Shown in pieces: positions 44,458 through 50,796 of a DNA stretch of 50,796 nt (position 1 is the stretch's first letter; every line of letters begins with the position of its first letter). Made by a program: the position numbers and the translations under genes. The DNA lies in NCBI GenBank assembly GCA_903821635.1, contig CAIJLV010000175.1:1-50796 (forward strand), read 5' to 3'. The stretch is from an uncultured Verrucomicrobiota bacterium. Lineage in GTDB: Bacteria; Verrucomicrobiota; Verrucomicrobiia; Limisphaerales; UBA9464. The notes beneath the pieces are model-generated. The model was not told where the DNA came from, searched no databases, and saw only the letters and a list, made by a program, of their open reading frames with translations.

Positions 44458-45474
44458 TTAACCGGCGCGTGGCTGAAATTTCGAGGCGGCGGCCAGTTTT
44501 TGCCACCAGTCACGTTCTTCGTCGGTCAACTGACTGGGGACCTTCACGGACAATTTCACATAGAGATCGCCGCGGTCAGCCGTCTGCCCTTTGGGCAGGC
44601 CGTGCCCCCGCACCCGCAGTTGCTGGCCGGAATTCGTCCCGGCCGGGATGCGCACGTTCACGCTGCCGGTCAGGGTCGGCACCGCGAGCGTAAGGCCCAA
44701 CACCGCCTCCCAGGGAGCAAGGTCAATGTCCGTGACCAGATCGGTCCCTTGGACCATAAAATCCGGGTGCGGCGAAAGGCGCACGCGCAACAACAGGTCG
44801 CCCGCGACACCGCCCCCGAAACCAGATTCCCCCTTCCCCGCGACGCGGATTACCTGACCTTCGTGCATGCCCGCCGGCAGTCGCACTTTGAAGCTATGCG
44901 ACTCGGTTTCGCCCGAACGCGAGTTCACCCGGCGAAAGGATACTTGGCGCACCGAGCCATTGACCACTTCGTCGAGGCTCACCGCGATATCGCCTTCCAC
45001 GTCGGCTCCGCGGCTCATGGCTTGGCCGTTGGGTTTGCCACTGGTCTCGCTAAACGGCTGAAAACCACCGCTATCTCGGCCGCCGCGCCCACCAAAGAAC
45101 TGTTCAAAGAAGTCGCTGAAGCCAGTGCCGCCGAACTGAAACTCGACATCTTCCCCCCCGGTGGGGGAACGGCGCCTTTGCTGCCGCCCGCCGCCCGCAC
45201 CGCCGTAAGGTTCCCAGCCGGGCGGGGGCTGAAAGCCGGCGCCCTGTTTCCAGTTCGCCCCGAGCGTGTCGTATTTCTTGCGGTTTTCGGCGTCGCCCAA
45301 GACTTCGTAGGCTTCGTTGATCTCCTTGAACTTGTCTTCGGCCGCCTTTTTGTCGCGGGCCACGTCGGGGTGATACTTTCGGGCGAGTTGGCGGTAGGCC
45401 TTTTTGAGCTCCTCCGCCGAGGCGGTGCGCGGAACCCCCAAGGTAGCGTAGTAGTCTTTGAATTCAGCGCCCAT
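44458..45474 (-). CDS. DnaJ-like chaperone without zinc finger (CbpA/DnaJ class B)
   Basis: 338 residues from the ATG at 45474 (MGAEFKDYYATLGVPRTA). The J domain carries HPD (H35-P36-D37) in 'RQLARKYHPDVARDKKAAEDKFKEINEAYEVL'. A glycine/phenylalanine-rich linker follows ('GFQPPPGWEPYGGAGGG', 'FSDFFEQFFGGRGG'), then the two-part DnaJ C-terminal substrate-binding domain ('GSVRQVSFRRVN', 'VRLPAGMHEGQVIRVAGKGESG', 'LTGSVNVRIPAGTNSGQQLRVRGHGLP'). The CxxCxGxG zinc repeats are absent, so it is a class B J protein that partners Hsp70. It is divergent from an Hsp20 gene, suggesting a shared heat-shock control region. Confidence 0.92.
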   Translation of the reverse strand: MGAEFKDYYATLGVPRTASAEELKKAYRQLARKYHPDVARDKKAAEDKFKEINEAYEVLGDAENRKKYDTLGANWKQGAGFQPPPGWEPYGGAGGGRQQRRRSPTGGEDVEFQFGGTGFSDFFEQFFGGRGGRDSGGFQPFSETSGKPNGQAMSRGADVEGDIAVSLDEVVNGSVRQVSFRRVNSRSGETESHSFKVRLPAGMHEGQVIRVAGKGESGFGGGVAGDLLLRVRLSPHPDFMVQGTDLVTDIDLAPWEAVLGLTLAVPTLTGSVNVRIPAGTNSGQQLRVRGHGLPKGQTADRGDLYVKLSVKVPSQLTDEERDWWQKLAAASKFQPRAG

Positions 45475-45747
45475 GTGTGTTTGGGCAAGCAGTAGTCGGG
45501 AAATGGGACTTCGTAAAACCGCAGTTCGCCGGAAACTCCGCGGCGGCCGTGACACCCATTTTCCACCTGGCACACCCGACTGTTTCTTTTTGTCGCGCCC
45601 CGTCGCTGAGCCAAGCCATCGCCGCCCAGTTTTATCGCAGAAAACGCCCAAAATTGGCCACTACGCTCTCCGTTTGCCTCAGGCATTAAGGCTGCGATAC
45701 CCGGGTTAGCGGATGCGATGGACGCATCCACCCAAGAGCAAAATACC
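45475..45747. other. Divergent control region of the DnaJ-like and Hsp20 genes
   Basis: This 273-bp region (244 bp if Hsp20 starts at 45718) between two heat-shock genes should hold their promoters. I looked for a CIRCE inverted repeat (TTAGCACTC-N9-GAGTGCTAA) and found none, nor a clear sigma32-type CTTGAA/CCCCAT pair. An alternative mechanism is implied. Confidence 0.4.
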
Positions 45748-46215
45748 ATGATCACAAATCGAACTTTTCGGCGTAACCAAACCTATCCGGTGAGCCCGCT
45801 CGCCACCTTGTTCAACTTGAACCAGAACTTGGACCAGTTGCTGGAATCGCCCTTCGCCGCGCTGGGCCGCGAAGGCTTGCAGACCGCCTTTGCCCCAGCG
45901 CTGGAAGTCCGCGAGGACGCCGACGCCGTTTCCGTGGCGGTGGAACTACCGGGCGTGGAGCGGAAGGACGTCAGCGTCACGTTCCATGACGGCGTGCTGA
46001 CTATCGCCGGGGAGCGTAAACCGGAACGGGAAGTGAAACCGGGCGAACTCCTTCGATCCGAGCGCTATTATGGGCGATTTAAGCGGCAGGTGGGCGTGTC
46101 CGTGCCGATCGAGACGGCCCGGCTCACCGCGGCCTACAAAGACGGTGTGCTGACCGTATCGCTCCCCAAGAGCGCCTTGGCCAAGCCGCAGACGATCGAC
46201 ATCGCCGTCAGTTGA
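45748..46215 (+). CDS. Small heat-shock protein, Hsp20/alpha-crystallin family
   Basis: 155 residues from the ATG at 45748; an in-frame ATG at 45718 would add ten residues. The N-terminal arm 'NLNQNLDQLLESPFAALG' precedes the alpha-crystallin domain (about 50-145). It has 'APALEVREDADAVSVAVELPGVERKDVSVTFHDGVLTIAGER' region, 'YGRFKRQVGVSVPIE', and the signature 'AAYKDGVLTVSLPKS' (A-x-x-x-G-V-L). The C-terminal IxI-type anchor is 'IDIAV'. It holds unfolding proteins for Hsp70/DnaJ refolding. A hairpin terminator follows 12 bp after the stop, so it is monocistronic. Confidence 0.94.
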   Translation: MITNRTFRRNQTYPVSPLATLFNLNQNLDQLLESPFAALGREGLQTAFAPALEVREDADAVSVAVELPGVERKDVSVTFHDGVLTIAGERKPEREVKPGELLRSERYYGRFKRQVGVSVPIETARLTAAYKDGVLTVSLPKSALAKPQTIDIAVS

Positions 46216-46227
46216 GCGCCGCCACCG

Positions 46228-46260
46228 ACCCGCGGGGCCACCGGGCTCCGCGGGTATTTT
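46228..46260 (+). terminator. Rho-independent terminator of the Hsp20 gene
   Basis: ACCCGCGG (46228-46235) pairs with CCGCGGGT (46248-46255), with extra inner pairing, and is followed by ATTTT. It separates Hsp20 from the convergent phosphatase-family gene that ends at 46284. Confidence 0.7.
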
Positions 46261-46283
46261 CCGGCCCCCGTGAGCGCCGGTGG

Positions 46284-47675
46284 TCAGCCGATTACGGTGT
46301 CGCGCAGCACTCCGTAGATCTGCGTGGATTTCAGCTCGGGCCCGGGTAGGTGGCGAGGGGCGATCACCAAGGGCCAGTCGTCACGGCTCGCGGGGCGGCA
46401 CCCGTGCGACCCTTTCACTAGTGACGCATCCAACGGAATGACGTCCATGAGCATCCGGAAGCCGAGTTTCTTTTGGAGCAATCGCCACGCGATTTTCAAC
46501 TTCACGGCGGGTATTTCCGGATCCAGAAAGAGTTCCACCGGGTCGTAGCCCGGCTTGCGGTGGATATCCACGCAGCGGGCAAAGTCCGGGGCCCGGGCAT
46601 CATCCAACCAATAATAATAGGTAAACCAGGCGTTTTCTTGGGCGATCGCGACCAAATCACCGGCCCGGGGATGCGCGAGGCCGTTTTCCACCTTGGAGGC
46701 AAAATCCCACACTTCAGCCACACCAGGCGTCGCTTCCAGCAGGGCTTGAACCTCTTCTTGGATCGCCGGGTCGTTCACATAAACGTGCGCCAACTGGTGA
46801 TCGGCGACGGCAAAGGCTTGGGAGTTACCCGTATCAAGCAGTTCCAAACCGAGCTCCTCCCGCACGGACAACCAGCCGCGTTTCCGGAACTCGCGGTTGA
46901 GGTGCACCGGCGTGTCGACCGGCGTGATGCCGTATTCGCTGAGCACGATCACTTCTACGCCGCGCGGAGCAAAAAAATCCAGAAGGTCGCCTACAATCGC
47001 GTCGATTCGACGCAAATCGTCCGCTATCGCCGGATGTTTCGGGCCGAGTCGCTGTAGGTTGTAGTCGAGGTGCGGCAGGTAAACGAGGTTCAGGGTCGGG
47101 CACTGCTTTTCCTCCACCCACTTCGCCGCCGCCGCAATCCAGCGCGACGCTGCGTCCGGCGCGCCTTGGGGCGATTGCACCCCCGCGGCCGGTCCCCAGA
47201 AGGTGGCAAAGGGAAATTCCCCCAAGTCCCGCTTGATGGCTGGTCCCAAGCCGGCGGGCCAGGCATAGATGTCGAAGAACTTCCGCCCATCGGCCGGATA
47301 CATTGGCCGCGGGGTGATCGACCAATTGGCGCCCGAATACATGTTGAACCACCAAAATAATTGGGCGCAGGTGAAATCTGGGTGGGCCGCCCCCAGTTCG
47401 TCCCAGAGTTTGGGCGCTGTTACGAGGTGGTTGGACTGCTTCCAGAAATGAACCTCGCTCAGTTCCCGGTTGAACCAACCGTTGCCCACGACGCCGTGAA
47501 TACTGGGCGAATGGCCGGTGAGATAATCCGACTGTGCCGTGCAAGTGACCGCGGGCAGCGCCGGATCGATGACGGCGTGCTGATTGCCTTGCAGATAGGC
47601 ACGGAGGCGCGGCGTATGCTCACCTAGGAGACCGCGGGTGAGGCCGACGACGTTGAGGACTGCGGTGCGTGTCAC
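46284..47675 (-). CDS. Alkaline phosphatase family protein (nucleotide pyrophosphatase/phosphodiesterase type)
   Basis: 463 residues from a GTG. The type I phosphodiesterase fold is suggested by 'AVLNVVGLTRGLLGEHTPRL', the metal/nucleophile segment 'PALPAVTCTAQSDYLTGHSPSIHGVVGNGWF' (threonine or serine in VTCTAQ), 'LVYLPHLDYNLQRLGP' (D and H metal ligands), 'VIVLSEYGITPVDTPVHLN' and 'HQLAHVYV'. No signal peptide is seen, so it is probably cytoplasmic. It resembles the nucleotide-pyrophosphatase-like member of the Ebo gene clusters, but no other ebo-type gene is nearby, so that link is only a suggestion. The substrate is unknown. It is divergent from the GS-family gene. Confidence 0.85.
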   Translation of the reverse strand: MTRTAVLNVVGLTRGLLGEHTPRLRAYLQGNQHAVIDPALPAVTCTAQSDYLTGHSPSIHGVVGNGWFNRELSEVHFWKQSNHLVTAPKLWDELGAAHPDFTCAQLFWWFNMYSGANWSITPRPMYPADGRKFFDIYAWPAGLGPAIKRDLGEFPFATFWGPAAGVQSPQGAPDAASRWIAAAAKWVEEKQCPTLNLVYLPHLDYNLQRLGPKHPAIADDLRRIDAIVGDLLDFFAPRGVEVIVLSEYGITPVDTPVHLNREFRKRGWLSVREELGLELLDTGNSQAFAVADHQLAHVYVNDPAIQEEVQALLEATPGVAEVWDFASKVENGLAHPRAGDLVAIAQENAWFTYYYWLDDARAPDFARCVDIHRKPGYDPVELFLDPEIPAVKLKIAWRLLQKKLGFRMLMDVIPLDASLVKGSHGCRPASRDDWPLVIAPRHLPGPELKSTQIYGVLRDTVIG

Positions 47676-47799
47676 GGGGTGTCATCGGAAAACGAAAACG
47701 GACTTCGGTAAAGGCGCCCGTTTGAAAAAAGCATCCGCCCAGGTTTCGCCAACCCCTCGCTGCCCCGTTCTAGGGCTTCTCTCTTGGGGGCAGCTTTCC

Positions 47800-47805
47800 T
47801 AGCGT
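47800..47805 (+). promoter_or_regulatory. Candidate -10 element of the GS-family gene
   Basis: TAGCGT ends 7 nt before the GTG at 47813, the spacing expected for a leaderless transcript. TTCTCT lies 17 bp upstream as a poor -35 candidate. Confidence 0.35.
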
Positions 47806-47812
47806 CGCGCCC

Positions 47813-49159
47813 GTGAATCTTGCCCAGCTTCAGGCCGCGGTGAAGGCCGGCACCATCGACACCGTCTTGGTCGCGCTACCTGATCCGTTCGGTCGGCTCG
47901 TCGGTAAACGCTTCCGCGCCGACTACTTTCTCGATTCCGTGGTGAAATCGGGCACGCACGGCTGCAACTACCTCCTGACCGTCAATCTGGAGATGGATCC
48001 GCTAGATGGGTTCAAACTCGCCAATTGGGACGCTGGCTTTGGTGATTTCGAAATGCGGCCCGATCTCGACACGATCCGGGTGCTGCCTTGGCAACCCGGC
48101 GCAGCCATGGTCATTTGCGACTTCCACAAGCACGACGGCTCGCGGGTCGCCGAAGCCCCGCGGTCGGTGTTGCGCCGGCAGTTGGAGCGCGTGGCCGACC
48201 TCGGCATGACCTGCTTCTGCGCCAGCGAGCTGGAATTTTACCTCTTCAACCAGACCTACCACACTGCCTTTACCAACGGCTACCGCGACCTCCAGCCGTC
48301 GAGCGACTACCGCATCGACTATCACCTGATGCAACCGACGCGCGACGAGCCGCTCATGCGCACGTTGCGCAACCAGCTCACCGCCGCCCGCGTGCCGGTC
48401 GAAAGCAGCAAAGGCGAATGGAGCCGCGGCCAGCACGAGATCAACTTCACCTATGCCGAGCCGCTGCCCATGGCCGACATGCACGTGCTTTTCAAACAAA
48501 GCGTGAAAGAAATCGTCGAGCAACAGGGTAAATCGGTGACGTTCATGGCCAAATATGCGCCGACCGAAGCCGGCAATTCGTGCCACATCCACATGAGCCT
48601 GTGGCAAGGCGGCGAAAACGCCTTCTGGGACACCAAAACCCAAGCCGGCTCCAAGCTGTTCCGGCAGTTCCTCGGCGGTTTGATGAAGTATTCGCCGGAG
48701 CTGTGCCTCTGCTACGGGCCCACCATCAACAGCTACAAGCGCTACCAACCGGGCAGTTGGGCTCCGACACGCATGGCCTGGGCCACCGACAACCGCACGA
48801 CCGGCTTCCGCGTCGTCGGCCACGGCAACGGTTTCCGACCGGAAAACCGCATGCCCGGCGCGGATGCGAACCCGTATCTCGCCTTTGCCGCCATGCTCGC
48901 CGCCGGCCTCGCGGGCATCGAGCAGGGCCTTGATTGCGGGGACGAATACAAGGGCAACGCCTACGTCGACCCCAAGCTAGCCCGCCTGCCGAGCTCCTTG
49001 CGGGTCGCCACGGACCTGTTTGAGCAGTCAGCCCTCGCTCGCACGGCCTTCGGCGACGAAGTGGTGGAATTCTATGCCCACCACGCACGTCTGGAACAGC
49101 AAGCCTTCAGCAACGCCGTGACCGACTGGGAAAAGCAGCGCTATTTCGAGCAGATTTAA
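47813..49159 (+). CDS. Glutamine synthetase family protein (gamma-glutamyl-amine ligase-like)
   Basis: 448 residues from a GTG, similar in size to PuuA-type ligases. A GS beta-grasp N-terminus ('LVALPDPFGRLVGKRFRADYF', 'MDPLDGF') precedes the catalytic domain. Catalytic landmarks are 'ASELEFYLF' (metal-binding E), 'EWSRGQHEINF', 'APTEAGNSCHIHMSLW' (ATP/metal site; H258, H260), 'INSYKRYQPGSWAP', 'ENRMPGADANPYLAFAAMLAAG' and C-terminal 'ARTAFGDEVVEFY'. The tyrosine adenylylation loop of GlnA is not evident. It probably ligates glutamate to an amine such as putrescine or ethylamine rather than ammonia; the exact amine is unknown. Confidence 0.9.
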   Translation: MNLAQLQAAVKAGTIDTVLVALPDPFGRLVGKRFRADYFLDSVVKSGTHGCNYLLTVNLEMDPLDGFKLANWDAGFGDFEMRPDLDTIRVLPWQPGAAMVICDFHKHDGSRVAEAPRSVLRRQLERVADLGMTCFCASELEFYLFNQTYHTAFTNGYRDLQPSSDYRIDYHLMQPTRDEPLMRTLRNQLTAARVPVESSKGEWSRGQHEINFTYAEPLPMADMHVLFKQSVKEIVEQQGKSVTFMAKYAPTEAGNSCHIHMSLWQGGENAFWDTKTQAGSKLFRQFLGGLMKYSPELCLCYGPTINSYKRYQPGSWAPTRMAWATDNRTTGFRVVGHGNGFRPENRMPGADANPYLAFAAMLAAGLAGIEQGLDCGDEYKGNAYVDPKLARLPSSLRVATDLFEQSALARTAFGDEVVEFYAHHARLEQQAFSNAVTDWEKQRYFEQI

Positions 49160-49593
49160 CCCCCCTTCCTCGCCCTTTCGGAGAGCTCGCCGGCACCGCT
49201 GTTCAGCGGCTGGGTTGCTCATTGAATTGGGCGCGAACCTCGGCTGAATCTCTGCCGCCGCCCGGGGCGGCGGAACCCGCGGCGACATCGGTGTCGCGGC
49301 GGGCTTTACATTCACCCCAGCCCCCTCCCGCGGGCGGGGCGTTGCTTACATCATTCAACAACTCTTAGGCGACCGGCCTCCGTTTCGCCCCGGCCGGATT
49401 TAGTCAGGCCGCAGCCGATTTTCTTCGGGGGGCCTAGCCCAAGCCAAGCGAAGAAAATTCCGTTGCCTCAGAGAAAGTCTTGGGGTGAAAGTTTGAGACT
49501 CCCGTTGGATTTATGCGCTGAACGCTCGCCGCGCTCGTGACTGCCTTAAAGGGCTCGTTCGCGTCCAGGTGCAGACCATTGGGGGTATCTCCT
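49160..49593. other. Intergenic region of 434 bp before the repeat protein, with paired hairpins
   Basis: No gene is recognised. Two adjacent GC-rich hairpins occur: 49255-49273 (8-bp stem) and 49276-49303 (12-bp arms with one mismatch) followed by CTTTACATT. They may end the GS-family transcript. The right part (49430-49590) is A-richer around 49440-49515 and should hold the promoter of the repeat protein; hexamers there (TTGAGA at 49493) lack a well-spaced partner. Confidence 0.45.
49255..49303 (+). terminator. Double hairpin downstream of the GS-family gene
   Basis: The first stem (49255-49262 with 49266-49273) and second stem (49276-49287 with 49292-49303, one mismatch) are strong, but the following tract is only CTTTACATT. 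Termination is plausible; a structured-repeat role is an alternative. Confidence 0.4.
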
Positions 49594-50796
49594 ATGCACC
49601 ACAAACCCTCCGAGTTCGAGCTGATGGGGCACCCATCCTCGCTACCCTACAAGCCCGCATCCGCGCGACTGCCGGATCTGGTTCCACGTCTGCTCGCCCT
49701 CTTGCTGGCGATCTTCAGTTGGCCGCTCGCCCGGGCGGACATTGGCACAGTCATCTTCCAGGACGACTTTGCGGCCACCACCATCGACCCGGCCAAGTAT
49801 GCCCCGGATGCCCCGTTCTTTGAGGGTGGCGTTGGGGACATCCACGCCGAAGCTGGCAATGGCGTGATGCACTTCGTCGGCACCACCACCCAGCAATGGT
49901 GGGCCGGCGCCACCTTGCGCGTCGTGCCAACCTTTACGGCGACTGAAGATAACAAGCTTCAGGTCTCCATCGACCGCGTGGCAGAAGTCGGCGTGGGCTC
50001 GGCTTCGCGCAGCGCGCTGTGGATTCTCGACGAGACCCGGACCAAATACGTGCTCTTTGCCGACGTGCGCGCCGAAGGCGGCTGGCGTTACAACCGCAAG
50101 ATCGGCGAAGACGGCGACGCGCCAACCGGCAGCGGCACCGACATCGTCGCCTTCAACGGCGGCTCCTATGACGACGGTGGCCTGCGGCGGATGAGCATTC
50201 TGGCCGACGGCAAAACGGTGAAGCTGCTGCTGGATGGCGTCGTGGGCGCTGAGGTGAAATTTCCGTTCTCCAAAGTTGTGGTCCAATTCGGCAGCTACGC
50301 CCGCGCGAATAACGACACCGCGGACACCACGTGGGACAACCTGACCATTGAACGGGTTCGCAAGACCAAGACCCTGTTCGAAGACGACTTTGCGGCCACC
50401 ACCATCGACCCGGCCAAGTATGCCCCGGACGCCCCGTTCTTTGAGGGTGGCGTTGGGGACATCCACGCCGAGGCTGGCAATGGCGTGATGCACTTCGTCG
50501 GCACCACCACCCAGCAATGGTGGGCCGGTGCCACCTTGCGCGTCGTGCCAACGTTTTCGGCCTCGGAGCAGACAGTGGTCAAGGCTTCCATCGACCGCGT
50601 GGCAGAAGTCGGCGTGGGCTCGGCTTCGCGCAGCGCGCTGTGGATTCTCGACGAAACCCGGACCAAATACGTGCTCTTTGCCGACGTGCGCGCCGAAGGC
50701 GGCTGGCGTTACAACCGCAAGATCGGCGAAGACGGCGACGCCCCAACCGGCAGCGGCACCGACATCGTCGCCTTCAACGGCGCCTCCTACGACGAC
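49594..50796 (+). CDS. 5' part of a large secreted protein made of near-identical 207-residue repeats (runs off the window)
   Basis: The frame from the ATG at 49594 (or the in-frame ATG at 49624) stays open to the window end, giving 401 visible residues. A signal peptide ('VPRLLALLLAIFSWPLARA') ends near residue 49. From residue 57 ('DDFAATTIDPAKYAPDAPFF') a beta-rich module of 207 residues runs to about 263, and a second copy starts at 264 (nt 50383) and is cut by the window edge. The module ('QQWWAGATLRVVPTF', 'RSALWILDETRTKYVLFADV', 'GGWRYNRKIGEDGD', 'TWDNLTIERV') looks like a concanavalin A/LamG-like jelly roll, a guess from pattern. It is likely to be a cell-surface or extracellular, possibly glycan-binding, protein. 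The long open frame on the opposite strand is a shadow. Confidence 0.85.
   Translation, partial: MHHKPSEFELMGHPSSLPYKPASARLPDLVPRLLALLLAIFSWPLARADIGTVIFQDDFAATTIDPAKYAPDAPFFEGGVGDIHAEAGNGVMHFVGTTTQQWWAGATLRVVPTFTATEDNKLQVSIDRVAEVGVGSASRSALWILDETRTKYVLFADVRAEGGWRYNRKIGEDGDAPTGSGTDIVAFNGGSYDDGGLRRMSILADGKTVKLLLDGVVGAEVKFPFSKVVVQFGSYARANNDTADTTWDNLTIERVRKTKTLFEDDFAATTIDPAKYAPDAPFFEGGVGDIHAEAGNGVMHFVGTTTQQWWAGATLRVVPTFSASEQTVVKASIDRVAEVGVGSASRSALWILDETRTKYVLFADVRAEGGWRYNRKIGEDGDAPTGSGTDIVAFNGASYDD
49762..50796 (+). repeat. Tandem 621-bp repeats in the secreted repeat protein
   Basis: Unit 1 spans 49762-50382 and unit 2 starts at 50383, cut at 50796. Over the 414 comparable bases there is no indel. 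By eye about 7 substitutions are scattered through some 376 bases, and about 17 are packed into 38 bases (49931-49968 versus 50552-50589). Confidence 0.95.

Noticed and set aside
44500..45495. 331-codon open frame on the plus strand
   Set aside because: It is antisense to the DnaJ-like gene, whose J domain and C-terminal domains are clear.
45475..45747. CIRCE element between the heat-shock genes
   Set aside because: Looked for the TTAGCACTC inverted repeat and found no match on either strand.
49642..50517. 291-codon open frame on the minus strand that itself looks repetitive
   Set aside because: Its repeats are only the complement of the plus-strand repeat protein, which has a signal peptide and sensible beta-rich modules.

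Overview
The window is GC-rich, densely coded and free of rRNA, tRNA, insertion sequences or CRISPR. Its gene content suggests a Gram-negative member of the Verrucomicrobiota (Pedosphaera/Limisphaerales-like). The reasons are a twin-arginine DUF1501 protein, secreted proteins carrying the beta-rich 'YQVYSRENI...TWQAVG' type of C-terminal domain common in that phylum, outer-membrane beta-barrels, many ATGA/GTGA start-stop overlaps, and few Shine-Dalgarno sites. The taxonomic assignment is inference.

Layout. 1-5 kb: a DUF1501 protein, then a divergent secreted GH32 fructan/sucrose hydrolase translationally coupled to an RbsC-type sugar ABC permease with an unusual extra domain. 5-13.7 kb: a complete recC-recB-recD operon. 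13.7-15.7 kb: a MidA-type methyltransferase and a histone-deacetylase-family hydrolase on the minus strand. 16-21.2 kb: a DUF1684 lipoprotein, then a coupled trio of ABC exporter, small secreted protein and matrixin-type metalloprotease. 21.3-32.6 kb: two copies of the same three-gene polysaccharide export unit (outer-membrane beta-barrel, OPX/Wza-family protein, Wzc-type tyrosine autokinase), both on the plus strand. They flank a minus-strand block of gluconokinase, cinA and pgsA. 32.7-40.1 kb: mtnP, a large secreted protein with phosphohistidine-swivel and PEP/pyruvate-type ATP-grasp domains, lysine 2,3-aminomutase, a DUF374 acyltransferase, ruvA and moaC. 40.2-42.4 kb: a UreF-like protein and a sodium:solute symporter. 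42.5-46.2 kb: Fe-S and chaperone genes (hscB, an unknown secreted protein, A-type Fe-S carrier, DnaJ-like) with a divergent Hsp20. 46.3-49.2 kb: an alkaline-phosphatase-family protein and a glutamine-synthetase-family enzyme. 49.6 kb to the end: the start of a secreted protein built from almost identical 207-residue repeats, which runs out of the window.

The most interesting part is the paired export system. Neither OPX protein has a lipobox or a C-terminal outer-membrane helix, and each is encoded directly after a beta-barrel ending in an aromatic residue. This fits a polymer exporter in which a beta-barrel, rather than a Wza helical pore, crosses the outer membrane. No glycosyltransferase, Wzx, Wzy or exosortase gene lies nearby, so the polymer-making genes must be elsewhere. 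Other points of note are the tandem repeat protein with a localised variable patch, and the secreted dikinase-like protein whose domain order resembles glucan water dikinases.
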